NCBI GenBank assembly: GCA_013368315.1
Contig: JAACJM010000153.1
Span: forward strand, 124,001 to 188,000
Direction of reading: 5' to 3'
DNA: 64,000 nt
Source of the DNA: Tetrapyrgos nigripes
Lineage: Eukaryota; Basidiomycota; Agaricomycetes; Agaricales; Campanellaceae
A program made the translations under genes and the position numbers. This document shows positions 13,200 to 25,421 of this stretch, one piece after another; positions within the stretch are counted from its first letter, which is position 1, and each line of letters begins with the position of its first letter. Under the pieces are notes generated by a model. It did no database searches. It was not told the origin of the DNA and was given only the letters and a program-made list of their open reading frames with translations.

Positions 13200-16100
13200 C
13201 GGCTATTAGACAAGACAAAGCAAGGCAAGCCAGGAGGGACAAGAAGGACCACGTTTTGCACCCCAACCCCAGAGGAAAGAAAACATCAGAAAAACTTGAA
13301 ATTAATGAAAAAACTCCCAAGCGGTCAAAAGACATCTAGATCAAACGTTTTACGCTCTAGACTATCCTTGAGACTGCCCTCGGAGAAATACCGGGTCTTC
13401 AGTGATACTTTGTCCTCCATTTCCTCGCCATCCGAAGATAAAATCGAAAATCTTGGTCCTGGTCTATTAATCCTATAGTACATTGGCAGGTCGTGGCGTA
13501 GTGTGGGTTTATTTTGAAGCTTTATGCATATGAACAGTCAATGAATGAGTAGATCATTGAATAATTCCAGGCAATTGGGGAAGGATATCGGAACGGGATG
13601 GCATTGGGATGGACAAAGTCTATTACCACCAGTATTGTCCGTACTCGACGCAGGGCGAAGGGTTTGGGATTATGGATTACGGGTCTGCTGCGATGCGCTC
13701 TTGCCGTCTTGTCATGTCCCGTCTTGTGCTTTGTCTCGTCCGCCCGGGTCTCGTGCCTAAATCCCAATTAATTGACATGCGTTCATTCGAAGCAAATTCG
13801 AAGACTCCGGACTCCTCGATGCATATCAAGTAGCACTTCCAAGTTTCTAGAACGTCGGAATGATACCTCGAATCGTAGACCTTGGGGAAAGATGATCATG
13901 AAGACATCATCAATAACGGGAAGTCAGATCAGCAAGTTCATTTTAATTGAGTCAAAGAAGGAAAGAAGCAAGTAAAGAATGGAAGTTGGAAGGAAGTACG
14001 CGTGATAGACATTGGATATAAAAGGAACCTTCAAAGGATTTAAGAGAAGCGTGCTCTGTGTGCAGATCCGTACCTATGTCCCTTCCTCCAATGATAATTT
14101 TAGTTCCGTTCCCTGTGAACAAACACACTGACATACACACTCTCGAGAAAATGAAAGACGAAGTATGCCTTAAGATTCGAGGGTGGATAATTAAGTTTGG
14201 TTTTGGTTTGTCAGTCAAGTCGTTGAACTTTCCAAAAGGACGGCGCAGGCACTTACCCCTAGTATCCCTGGGCTACCTTCTTTGAGATGTGTGGACGCGT
14301 GTGTGTTTGGTACAAACCCACACCCACAGATTTATCCTCGGCCTTCCTTTCCCCTTCTCCTCCCTCGTCCCTTCCTCACTTCCCTTCCACTTCCATACTC
14401 CCCCTTGCCTTATCCTTTCCTCAACAAGCTCCTTCGCAAAACGATCGAGCCTGATGCCTGATGCCTTCGGATGTACGGCATCCATAAACCCGTCCTACTT
14501 TAGCTCCATCATAAGTCTAACTATAACTCCGGCTTCGAGTCATAAGTCGAGAATTCTAAATGAAGGTTTTACTTTGGACTTTGTATACCGAATAAAGGAA
14601 GACAAATAGCCGCCCAATCCTCGCTTTAAAAGTCTTGCTAAATATAAGCCAGCGTTAGCGTACCTAGAAGCCTTTCTTGGACTTACCGGTTGGAGCCATT
14701 CCTTTCATCTTTCGAGACGTTGGCTTTGGTATCTGTAAATTAATAGACACGGCACGAGAGGCGTACGAGACGAGATAAGTAACTTGAAAGGCCGACAACG
14801 TTCGTTCAGATCTAAAGACCAGAAATGTAGAACCAGAACCAACCTGAAGGATCCAATAATCCACAAGTCCCCTGGAGTAAACAAAACAGACCATAGAGAA
14901 GCCAACTCGAGAAACCTAAACCTAGTGAATCGTCAACAAACTTTCTTTTCATGTAACCGTAGAAGGAAACATTGTCGCCAGACACTAGGGACAATAATAG
15001 TTTTCGTTCTGATGAAGATATGAAGCCATGAAGTCATGAAGATATTACCCAGTTACGCAAGTCCCTTAGAATATCCATAGAGTTCATAGTGGCCATGTAT
15101 ACGGAGTCATCCCAATGCCTATCATACTTAATCAACTTGAACCTGAGCATAACGAAAGACTTTGTAACGCGCCCCTGATCAGTGGGAGCGCAACTGCAAA
15201 GTTGCCATTCATTGAACGGAGTCATAGTGATAGAAGCCGAGCCTGAGGGAAGCCTGAGGGAGACCGAGTCATAGTTGTTGATGATAGAGAGTGAGAATGA
15301 CCCTGAGAATAGATTCAAGAAATCAAGAAGCATTGGCAGTGGGGACGGAAGCAAGAAGCGAAGAGAATTAGGCAAGTATAGTGGTAGCCAGATCTTGGAG
15401 TTGAACTAGGAATAGCATCTGCAAATCAGACTAGAAGTCCCAAAACGCCCAGGAGGGTTGAAGATTGCGAATAATTGGGACCGTACGCAGATTATAGAAC
15501 GCTGGGACGAATTAATGATGAACAGGTCCAGGGGCCTGGGGAGAGCTCCGGCAATAACCGGCATTCTAGATGCGAATTGTTATTAGTGAGCGTCGTGGTC
15601 GGGAGGAATAAGGATATGGAAGATCGGGTACGGTAGCTGTTCTGAAGAACTGAAGAACTGTTCACGGATACGGATAGGGGAATGTACGATACGGTACATG
15701 TTCATGATTCCTGAATTGAAGATCCCTGAACTGAACAGACAATGTACTTACTTACTGAAGTGGCCGTAAGCCTCCGGCATCGGGTGACTATGAAGTCTCT
15801 GACTCGAATTTCGTGATGATGGAAGGGTGGGATGGTGTGATGATGCTGGGAAGACGTAGGGGACATTGAGTACATAATACGTCCAACAGGATGGCGGATG
15901 ATCCGTCGTCGGACTCATTGCGACTGTGATTGATGTCGTGCAATTGAAGAGGGCTAGATGAAATGAATAAGAATGGTCCTTACTTATTTGGGAGTCCTAG
16001 CTCACCTCGTCCATCCAGGCAGTGAACGTTAGTAAGTATCCCCTCATTTCAGCCATCAGCTCAGTCAATTGCTCCGCCGTCACCGGCACTGCGGTCAAGG

Positions 16101-19100
16101 ATAGCATTAGACATAAGTGTGTTCCATACCTGTGGCTGGAATGTAAGCCTACCTCCGCGAAAAACATACCACCGCTTACCGCCGAAATCTCCCTCAGAAA
16201 ATGCCATCATCATGATCTAGTCCCGACTAGATTTTATGATATCCCGAACTTCGTGTGACGGCAGACATGTAATGCAGAACGAATTTGGAACTTGCCAGTT
16301 GCCGTAAATCTGGGGAATGCATAGTAACATAACCATGTCGACATGGAACATACCTCTCGAAACCGCCCATCCTTAGTGACCCCCCCGAGCTCATCGTCAA
16401 CGGTATGTCGTCTCCTGTATTTGCTGGATATTCCTTTCGAAAGATGATAGAATAACTACTTTATTTTTCGCGGATTTGTCTTTCGCGCTTGAAGTCTGGG
16501 CTGTGATTCGAGAGGATACTTCAGTGCGACCCGTCGAATTCCGCTTGGCTTTGCTACAGCAGCACACAGCGGAGGATAGCAATAGAAAGCCACAAACGAC
16601 ACCTGTGAATCGCAACCTCAGATAGGAAGACAGCATACTAAATTGAAATTGTCAGGCTCACCATGTCAATCAGACCGTACACGCAGCCTCGCCGCTCCCT
16701 TTCCCACTCAGATTCTGCCCTCTGCAAGTCTCTTCTCTCGCCACCACTATAACAAGAGTAAACTGAGTCAAGCACTAAAACTCACCAAAATTTTCCAACA
16801 TATTCGAGCCACCAAACCTCACGCCAGCTCGGCCCTGGACGCCACGATCATATCAGTGCCCGAGTTTCTATGTCATTTGGGTGGCCTTCTTTCCTAGCAT
16901 CTGTCGCCTCAGACTGAGGATATGAGGCGGTATGTCGTGGCTTACTTCTTCGAAGAAATTGTTGTATCAGTATGAGATTCTCAACGCATTCTAGAACGTA
17001 CTTACTAATCGGAACTCTGCTCATTCTCTCGGTCTTGCTTACAGCCTGCTCCACCTGATATCTCTCCACTATCTTCTCTTTCCTCCCGGTCCACGAGGCA
17101 ACCACGCACCTTCAGGATAACCAGACTCGCCCCTCACTCCGACCCATACCGTCAATTCTGGCCCTGAACGACATCACTCCGTACAGTATCGACTTCCTCT
17201 CCGCTTACAGGTGCCTTCCGATGCAGATCCCTCCATTCTTCGTCCAATGCCACCGAATCTTCTTGTCCATTTCGCAGGTATGCAAGACCCGATTCCAAAA
17301 TGTTCAATGAACGGCTACAGCTAAGTCGAGGATGAACTGAGCCACAGTGAGTCACGATCCTTTATGTAGTGACCAAAGAAGATAGCGAAGACGTTGAATA
17401 ATAGAACGGTAAAAAGCGAGAAAACGGGAAGGAAAGGGAAGGATGGGTTCCAAGGGAAAGACACTGAGCTAGGATCAACGTGGAACTTGGCTGGCTTTAT
17501 ACCTCGCAACTGAAACACTGGGTTCTGAAACGGTACCGATCATCTCAATGCTTCCAGTCCCCTAGAACCTTGGTGAGTACACTTACATGCCATCGATGGC
17601 CGAGGTTTGCAGACTTACACGCTCCCAACTGCATTACCATACCATTCCCTGACTACGCAGCCGAGTTCATTTTGATGAATGTTCAACACAAGACACTGAA
17701 CATGCCTTCAACACGAGTCTGGAGTGAGTAGTCCGCAGAGGAAGCGCCTGGGCTAGCCAATGAAATCGGAGGCCTGCAAGGAGATACCTATTTCGACTGC
17801 TTCTGTGGGTCCTTTCTACACCCACGACTTGGCTGCGATCGGATGATCGGTTCGTGTTGATATCAACGATAGGGCTATGGGTCCGACCATTGGTAGGAAT
17901 TACGAACTTCCCAGTCTTCAAGGTACTGCTGGATATGCCATAGGAGCACTAGCCTAGACGGTTCCAACGAGAAACAAGGACGACCTGAGACGACGGAAGT
18001 GGACATCATGATCAGTTCGAGAAATCGATAAGTACTACACACATTTCTCAGCCTCGCCCAAAACACGAGGGAGGCTAACCCTTTGATAGTATCTCGTTCG
18101 GTGGCTTTCGTGTATCAGGAGGAGCGCTGCATCCCAAGGGTTATCTCGGAAGCGATAGTGGAACGGCCCTGTCGTAGACCTAGCATATAGGCGCCGGGGA
18201 GATGGGCGTCAAAAATGAGCATCATCAGCAAGGTGAGCAAACGGTTAGACATAGGCGTTCTTTGCGATGGGCGTTAGAAAAAGAAGCAATGGCGGTTAAG
18301 GTCATGACATTGTTAGAGGAAAGATTTTCGATGATAGTCATACCTGATATACTTGCGATTGCATATCATCGGACGTGATCTCGAAATGCTTGAGGGTCAA
18401 AACCAGACACAATAATACGACGTTCCACTGTAGGGTATGAGAAAGGCGATCCGAAGGGAAGCAGGAAAGAATTGGCACAAGCTCCAAGTCTTTATACACC
18501 ATCTCATACACCTTTTACTATTAGGAGTCATTTTGGGCACATTCCCATGGCGGTCACATAGCGACTTACCCCTATCAATAGTATCAAAAATGGCAGCTGC
18601 AGCTTTTCCTCTGTGGGCGCTTGTAGATCATTGAAAATGTTCGGGACCGTAATGCGCTGCAGAGTGACCGTGACAGAGGACGGATCATTGCGGGTTCGAA
18701 GAAAGCAGAGATTGACGCTTGGGGATAACCACTGGGCGCCAATTGCCGCAACCTCTTTATACGCTGCCATAGTGGTGGGTAAACTGACTGGGAGGACAAG
18801 TAGGACTACTATCTCGAAAGTTCGTTGCGTATTCGATGAAAATCTAGTGTTGGATGCGGGGCATGTCATAGTTTTCAATAAGCAGTTTTCTTGTAGCTTC
18901 TGCATGAGTAATCGAGCTTCGCCTATGAATTTTGGTCCATCGGCTTACGGAAAGAATGAGCTAGTGTAGAAAGGAGTGTTCAGTCCGCCTTCAGTTATTG
19001 ACTGTTCCATATTATGGTGTCGTGTAAGTACTCGTAGTGCAAGCGAGCTGGGCTCGATAAATGGAGAAGCCATTGACTAGCTTGAGTCAAAAATGCTTAG

Positions 19101-19686
19101 CTGAGCAAGGAGTGGAGCCAATCCGCCCGGAGGCCGTCGAGCTGGTCCAGTCTACGTGGTTGAAAAGAGAAGGACGCGTTATTTGACCTTGTTGTCCAAG
19201 CCTCTGACAGTGCCGGCTTCGGCAGAAAGTATTCCTCAACATGGATGAAGTAGTTACGAGGCCGAACTAATCGCTTGATACACTCGTCCATCTGGAATGG
19301 ATCAGACAACTTAAACTTGCTCATGCAGAGGTTTAGCCGAGACGCAACCCCGCCAAAAAACATGACGGGACCCGAGTGGGAATTTTTTGACGACGGACGC
19401 TAAAGGAGTAGAATGGAAATGGGATGGGAGGGAGGGATTTAAAAAATGAGATGGAGGGAGGAAAGATAGACGCAAAAATAATGTCATTGAAAATATCAAA
19501 TGAAGAAAACCAAAGAATAAATATGAGGATAGAAGGGATGATAGAAAGGAGTCAAAAAAAGAACAAACAAGTTAAGTTGATTCACAGATAGAAGAGACAG
19601 AAACAAATAAAGAAAGTAGAAAAGAAAGTTGAAGATAGAGAGAAGGTAGGGAGAAGATAAAACAGAATCAAAAGAGGACACACAAA
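13200..19686. other. Gene-poor region with scattered exon-like scraps
   Basis: No complete gene can be assembled. Three places have intron-like signals. Minus strand 14,640-15,400 has open blocks ending MAPTG before a GTAAGT. Minus strand 16,397-16,636 encodes 79 residues with a hydrophobic, Cys-containing N-terminus like a signal peptide. Minus strand 17,600-18,970 has hydrophobic blocks such as LPFLILLIG before a GTAAGT and NVVLLCLVLTL further on, which could be remains of a multi-pass membrane protein gene. None matches a family I can name, and stops interrupt each. Confidence 0.3.
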
Positions 19687-20666
19687 TTAAATGGAGTTGG
19701 AGCCAGAGGATAGCTCTGGAGGAGTGAAGGAGTGGAGAGTAGCTTCAGGTGCTTCAGACTTGACAACTTCAAACTTGCTGTGGGAAATGGCATCAGTGGT
19801 GACATTGTCGCTTCCAGGGATATGAAGGACATGGAGCTGCATGTTGGTATCAAGAAGGATGTTCACAGCAGTGATGAGGAGAGGGTTGTAGTCTGGTTTT
19901 GCATGAAGGGAATTAAACATGCTAACAGTGTTCAAGTTGTCAGTGAAGATAATAACCTGATGAAAGTGATTGAAAGATGCAGCAAATGATAAGGTGGAAA
20001 CCACTGCCAAAGCCTCATAGAAGAAAATCCGAGTTGGATCAGGTGCGTCAATGGGAGAATAAGATGTGTGAAGAAGGCTTGGGCACCAGATACCCATTCT
20101 GGTCCCAGATGCATCTGTATATAGCACCAAATCAGCCTCTGACCTTGACCACTCAAGGGCATCCAGCAATAGAACTCCATCTGAAGCCTCAAGATGTTCT
20201 GCTATCCAGAGAAGCTCTTGGCAGAGAGCCACACTAACCCATATTAACTGGAATGGCTCAGTCTTCCCAGCCATTTTGTTGTACATGACAGAGAGGCCAG
20301 GGTGTAGTAGGGGTGCTACATTGAATGACCATTGACTCCAACCAGCAAGACAGTCAAAGTCAAGTAGGGGTCATCATGAACCTTTCTGGGCAAAGTTGCG
20401 AAGGGCTGCAACAAGATCAAGACGAGAGGAAAGAGGGAGATGGATATGGTGTTGGGATCGAAAGAGAAACTGATGATGACAAGAGAAGGATCCCACTCCT
20501 GTTTCAATTCCTTGTGAGGTATACTGAGGTAATCAAAAAGCATCAGGAGGCGTGTCTGCTTTGTGGGATGGAATTTCTTGTAAGGTTCGTACCAGAGCAT
20601 GTTTGACTTGTCATGAACAGTCCCTTGACCTATCCAAAATCCCTCAGAGGGATTCTCACTCATCAT
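19687..20666 (-). pseudogene. DIRS-like retroelement remnant: RT end and RNase H
   Basis: The minus strand encodes the end of a reverse transcriptase followed by an RNase H-like domain. Recognisable blocks are KKFHPTKQTRLLMLFDYL (near 20,580), then, after a frame change between 20,316 and 20,286, KMAGKTEPFQ, LVLYTDASGTRMGIW, FFYEALAVVSTL, IIFTDNLNTVSMFNSL and HVLHIPGSDNVTTDAISH. The order and wording match proteins that I associate with tyrosine-recombinase (DIRS-like) retroelements of agaricomycetes. The N-terminal RT, gag and recombinase parts are missing, and the frameshift breaks the frame. It is a dead fragment. Assignment to DIRS rather than another RNase H-bearing element is from memory of the family, without a search. 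Confidence 0.7.
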
Positions 20667-20908
20667 GGATATGTTCTATCATGACTTACAGCTGCATACA
20701 ATCCCTTCATTGCTTCATTCATTTCTCTGTTACTTCTTCATTATTTCTTTCTACATTCACATCTGATCCTTTGTTCAATCCTTCACTCTATTTAAACACT
20801 CTCTTGCTTCACTTCATTCTATCAGATCTACTATTCCTCTTGTCATCCTCTGTTCACCTGATCATCCTCAGAATGTTATTGATCTTTATTCCCTTCACAA
20901 GTGTTATG

Positions 20909-21405
20909 CAGGATCCTTCTTGACTTTTACCACATTTCCTTTTCATTCAAAAACCCTCCAAGGGTTTTTTGATTATTATATCTCCTTTATTCCTTATCCT
21001 TTGCCCCTTGATCACACCACAGTCTCACATATGATTTTCTTGATCGTGTTCACTTTCTATTACTGTTTCACACTTGATTTCACATTTCTATTATTTGATC
21101 AACCCTTAATTAAGCTCTTAATTAAGGTACACTTATTTATGGTTCAGGTGTAGGCTTAGGAGTTGTCTCAGTTGTACAGCTATCCTTAGGAGTTAGGTAC
21201 AGGGGTTTGGCTAGGTAGTATAAGTACTTGGCCCCTTGTATTTCGATTTCCTAAGAATTTACCCTTGATCCTCACCTTATCTTGTGAAGCCTTGATCCTC
21301 TTTGTGCTTCACTTTGAGTGTGTGCTACACTGGTACATGATGTTCTTGTCTCAATACTCTCTCAGGGAGTCACAGTTGTCTTGTACCAAGAGGTGTGCAG
21401 ATGGT
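20909..21405 (+). repeat. Left arm of a diverged inverted repeat pair
   Basis: This arm contains an AAACCCTCCAAGGGTTTTTT palindrome-like block followed by TGATTAT and, further on, CTCTCTCAGGGAGTCACAG and TTGTCTTGTACC. The same blocks occur in the same order on the minus strand between about 23,000 and 23,590. The pair lies beside the DIRS-like remnant and could be old inverted termini of such an element, but identity is low and the ends are not sharp. Confidence 0.5.
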
Positions 21406-22257
21406 TATGGCCAGACCGGACGTTCCTTTTGGGTTTTAAGGTCAGCCAGACCTCCCCCCTCCCCCCCTCCTTCCTAAAAAGGAAAGAGATAAGATAAAAT
21501 TTCGCTTATAAATCATCAAATCAAGTCACTTTTCCTCCAGACCACCTTATAGACCCTCTACTGACCTAAAGACACAACAAAAGGAGTGATAAATGCTAAT
21601 GCGGGGTCCATTTTCTTGAGGTAGCAAATATTTTTCAAAGGAAAGTCATGATGTCAGACCACTGACAACATCACTATTGTGAGAACTACATACAATTTCA
21701 GTGGGATTTCCACCCAAATAAGGCATATCAGACATGTCTTCTATCTGTTTTTACCTTCCAAGTGTATTTCTGATACTTTGAAGCAGAGATGACACCAGAA
21801 ATTTGGTCTATACACTCTCTAGGACATGATGTACTTTTGGGTCATAAGCCCCCTCCAGACCCCCTCCCCCCCCAAGGTCTGGTCTCAGGTAGACTGTCTG
21901 CACACCTCTTGTCTTGTACTCTTGATTGGTTCTTTACTTGTTGTCATCATCTTGGGATTCTCCTTGGTCATCGACCCTTGCTGTTGTCTCCAGTTGCTGT
22001 ACAGGCATGTGGGTTGATCCGCTTGCAGCTTGGCTTTGGTCATGTAGGCATTGGCTTGGGTTTGTGAGTAAGAGTCACTCACTCTCACCTTTGTTGTTGT
22101 CTGGGTTCAGACTCCACCTAGGCTCTGATAGTGTTTGTGGCATGAGAGAGAGAGAGTTTGTCACGAACCCTTGAGCTGGGCTAGCCTCTTGATGCTGAAT
22201 GGGCTCGTCGATGAGGAGAGAATGCCCCAGGAGGAGTCTGGAACCTAGGGGGGTGGC

Positions 22258-22796
22258 TAGTGTTGTAACAGTTCGACTACAGCTGGCTCTGGCTCTGCTC
22301 CAAACGGCTCCTTATGTAAATGGCTCAGCTCGGCTTTTAGATCCAGCTAGTCACGACTCACGTCGCTAAAATTCCATGAAAACCACTTCCCTTCTAGATA
22401 TGTAGATAGGAATGTAGGAGTGAGACCTTAGAAGTCATATTGACACTCCAGGAGTGAAATCAAGCTTCTAGATATGGTATGCACACTCTGAACCAAGAGA
22501 TACATCATTTTCCTTAATATTGTGCTAAAATTGGAAATTAAATTACCATGAGAACTTATCAAATTAAGGCACAACGACTTTTTTGAGTTATGGTCTCATG
22601 GTCTTTCTTGCTCAAAGTACACCGAACTTGCTCCAAAGACACTCCCTGATGTCAGCTACTGAGACAGTACACTTTTGGTTAATTTATGGTGTCGCTAGAG
22701 GGCAGTCTCTCTGAGGGAATTTGACCCGGCTTTTACGACTTGAGCCAGAGTCAGTTGAGAGCCACCTGGAGCCAAGCCGGACCGTTTACAACACTA
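22258..22796. mobile_element. 539-bp hAT-type MITE with 8-bp target duplication
   Basis: The element starts TAGTGTTGTAAC and ends GTTTACAACACTA: imperfect terminal inverted repeats with about 11 matching terminal bases followed by diverged GGCTC-rich sequence. It is flanked on both sides by an exact 8-bp direct repeat, GGGGTGGC (22250-22257 and 22797-22804). Eight-base duplications are characteristic of hAT transposons. No transposase frame lies inside, so it is non-autonomous. It inserted into the transposon-rich block between the two inverted arms. Confidence 0.85.
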
Positions 22797-22999
22797 GGGG
22801 TGGCTTCAGCAAGAGGGAGTGACACTACTCACCCACTAACCCTAAGCCTACGAGACCAACGATCTGAGCTGCTGGTGGATCAATCTACATGCCTATGTGG
22901 GAACTGAGATGACAACAAGGAACTAGATCAAGGAGAATGACAATAGATGGTGAATGTAGAACAAGAACCCCTATAAAGGATACAAGACAATTGTGACTC

Positions 23000-23590
23000 C
23001 TGAGAGAGTCATCTGACTAGATTCGCCATGCACAAGTATAGTGCATGTATTCCTCAATTCACAATGCAGAACAAGCAGAGAAGAATAAGAGGAAACAACA
23101 AGAAGATCATTTCTGAGGCTTGAGTACAGGAAAACACTACCTATATATGAGTAGTGAAACCAACTCCTGTATCAAGACTCCACAACTAACTATGATGCTC
23201 CTATAACTAATGTACTAAACAATTGTGAGTCCCAAGTGGTAAATAGAATGAATAAATCAAATGTTAAACAACGAGTATAGATGTGGAGCGATGAACAGAA
23301 TGAATGATCAACATAATAAATGAAATGGAAATAGAATAGAGTGGGGTGCACATAAGTATAATCAAAAAACCCTCTGAGGGTTTCTGGGCTTAGGCAGTGA
23401 ATGATGTAAGAATGATGGATATGGAAATATGAAGGATTGCATGGGTACGGCATGTGCTGAAGGTGGCTGAGACGAGGATTTCTGACAGAGTTGTGCGAAT
23501 AGAGAGGGTTGTGTGAAGGGATAGATGTGAGGACAATGATGGTTGAGTGGAGTGAGATGTTTGTTGAGCAGAGGTCAAGAAGGGGTAAGA
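23000..23590 (-). repeat. Right arm of the diverged inverted repeat pair
   Basis: Read on the minus strand, this arm carries CCCTTCTTGACC, AAACCCTCAGAGGGTTTTTT with TGATTAT, and CTCTCTCAGGAGTCACAATT with GTCTTGTA, matching the plus-strand arm at 20,909-21,405. Translations of both arms share a GFFDY word, which is shadow conservation of the DNA and not a gene. The hAT MITE and a C-rich stretch (about 21,445-21,870) lie between the arms. Confidence 0.5.
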
Positions 23591-24117
23591 AAGGAAAAAA
23601 CAAGAAAGGATAAAAATGATCTGAGCGTCCTTGGAGTGTGAAATGACAAGAGTAAGGACGTTCAACCTCACTGCTTGTAGATATATCGTTGTATGAAACA
23701 AGTAGCACAGTTCGATCATTGAAACACAATATGATACACTTCTCCTAAAATTGCCAGAAATGAAACTCAGAGTCCATTTCAATTCATTGTTGTTCCACTG
23801 CATGATTAGACTACATTAAATATAAATCTTTAACCACAATGAAATGAGGGTGAGTTCTTTACACTCCATTTCTGTGTGTGGCTATGTCAAATCGATCACT
23901 GTTTTTTCCCAATCATATTTCTAAAACTCCCGAGCTCTCAGTTTTTGTCTGTCTTTCCACCTGATGTTCTCTGCAACACTGCACCAATCTCAGTGATTGT
24001 GCTCTCCTCTCCTCCTCTTCATCTGACATATGTGTTACTTGCTGAGTCCATGACGAATGTAACAGGTCTGACATCTTCAGAAGTGACATTTGTATGTGCA
24101 AACCATGATTGATGTAT

Positions 24118-24560
24118 GCACTTGAGGAGTGTATTCAGACAGTGCAGGACAAGCACAGGATGTGCAGGGATGAAGAAGAGTATTGGAATAGTTATGTACT
24201 TCTGAAAATAAGGGAGGGCATTGGGAGAGGTGACAAAGTACTTGGCGTATAATTTGGGGAAGAGGGAAGGGGATTCAATGGATAGGTATTTTGCCAGTAT
24301 GGAGATTATTGCTGGAGTGAAAGATATGAGGTGGGTTTTCTATTTTCATATGGTTTTTCTTTCCTTTCCTTTCCTTTTACCAACACCACTTTGCTTCTTT
24401 AACACTCTTTATTCAACAAATGATGCCTCTTCGTCCATTTTCATGCATTAGATTTCAAGCCCTCATGCCAGACGTCTTACATGGCTCAGTTATTGGTGTC
24501 AACAGTCATAGGTCTGCAGGTGCAGATGGGTCCCGGGAAGAAGAAAGGACAAGTGGATAA
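24118..24560 (+). pseudogene. Possible eIF4G-like (MIF4G) gene scrap
   Basis: Plus-strand blocks KREGDSMDRYFASMEIIAG and, after an apparent intron (donor AG|GTGGGT near 24,331, acceptor CATTAG near 24,450), FQALMPDVLHGS resemble the part of the eIF4G middle domain in which a 'MDxYFxxM' helix is followed by 'F-L-DV-L'. Upstream frames are interrupted and no start or end can be found. If the reading is right, this is a decayed captured fragment, not a working translation factor. The similarity is weak and partly subjective. Confidence 0.22.
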
Positions 24561-24719
24561 TATGGCATTGATGAGTGATATGAAGTATGATGCAGTTGTA
24601 GGGAGTGGGATTGAGTTGTCTGGTGAGTCTGTTTGTCTGATTTGTGTCAGTTCAAACTTTCTTTTTTCTTTCCCTTCTAGGGACTTCTCCAACTCAATCT
24701 TTTTTGCTTCATAACATTA

Positions 24720-25419
24720 GAGAGGTTGCGCAAAGCCAACCACTGCCATGTGTGGCTTAGTCAGCATGCACTGAGTGTATTAATGTATATACGGGGTGCA
24801 CACAAAAACAGTGTGGTCATTCAGGAGTAATGTGAGCACAAAATAGCCAAGAGATTATCTGGAAAATACAGCATAACAGAAGGATTTGATGTATAATTGT
24901 TATGGAGGCTTGTGGCAGAGATGATGAGCTTTTTTTGTACAAACAGAGGTTCTGAGAAGGTCATTGGAGACCAAAGACTTGATTGATGAATGGAGGAAGG
25001 CAACAGGAAAGGGAAAATTGTGCCAAAGTGTCAGTGGTGAGAGGGATAGACTATGGCAGCATTTCTTGGTGCCAGCATACGCATATATGGTACCAGAGCT
25101 ACAACAGCCCTATTGTGTCATAGTCAGACCCAAAAACCATTTAGAAAGCAGTATACACACATATATGCCAATAACTGTTGTAAAATGTTCCTGCCATTGC
25201 TCTGACATGTTCCTGAGTACAGCAGTAAAGAAAGCTGCCCAGTAAGCTCTCTAGCCCATTTTTGGGGGCATGCAAGGGGTATGTGGCAAGATGGAGGGCA
25301 GTTTTTTGACTGACGAGTAGGATATGGCTGCTGGTCATTGTGCACACAATTTTGAGCCAACCACTCAGCACATGCTGACTAAGCCACATGTGGCAGTGGT
25401 TGGCTTTGCACAACCTCTC
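24720..25419. mobile_element. 700-bp TA-flanked MITE (Tc1/mariner-like)
   Basis: Long inverted ends: the left begins GAGAGGTTGCGCAAAGCCAA and continues CCACTGCC...TGTGGCTTAGTCAGCATG. The right end is its complement with a few changes (TGC for CGC and similar). The matching part is about 60 bases. A TA dinucleotide flanks each end (24718-24719 and 25420-25421), as expected for Tc1/mariner-type target duplications. The interior has no transposase frame. Confidence 0.75.
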
Positions 25420-25421
25420 TA

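Noticed and set aside
23190..23803. Two overlapping minus-strand open frames of 137-179 codons
   Set aside because: They lie in the inverted repeat arm. Their translation is compositionally biased (Ser, His, Tyr, Phe), and the similarity to the other arm is at DNA level.
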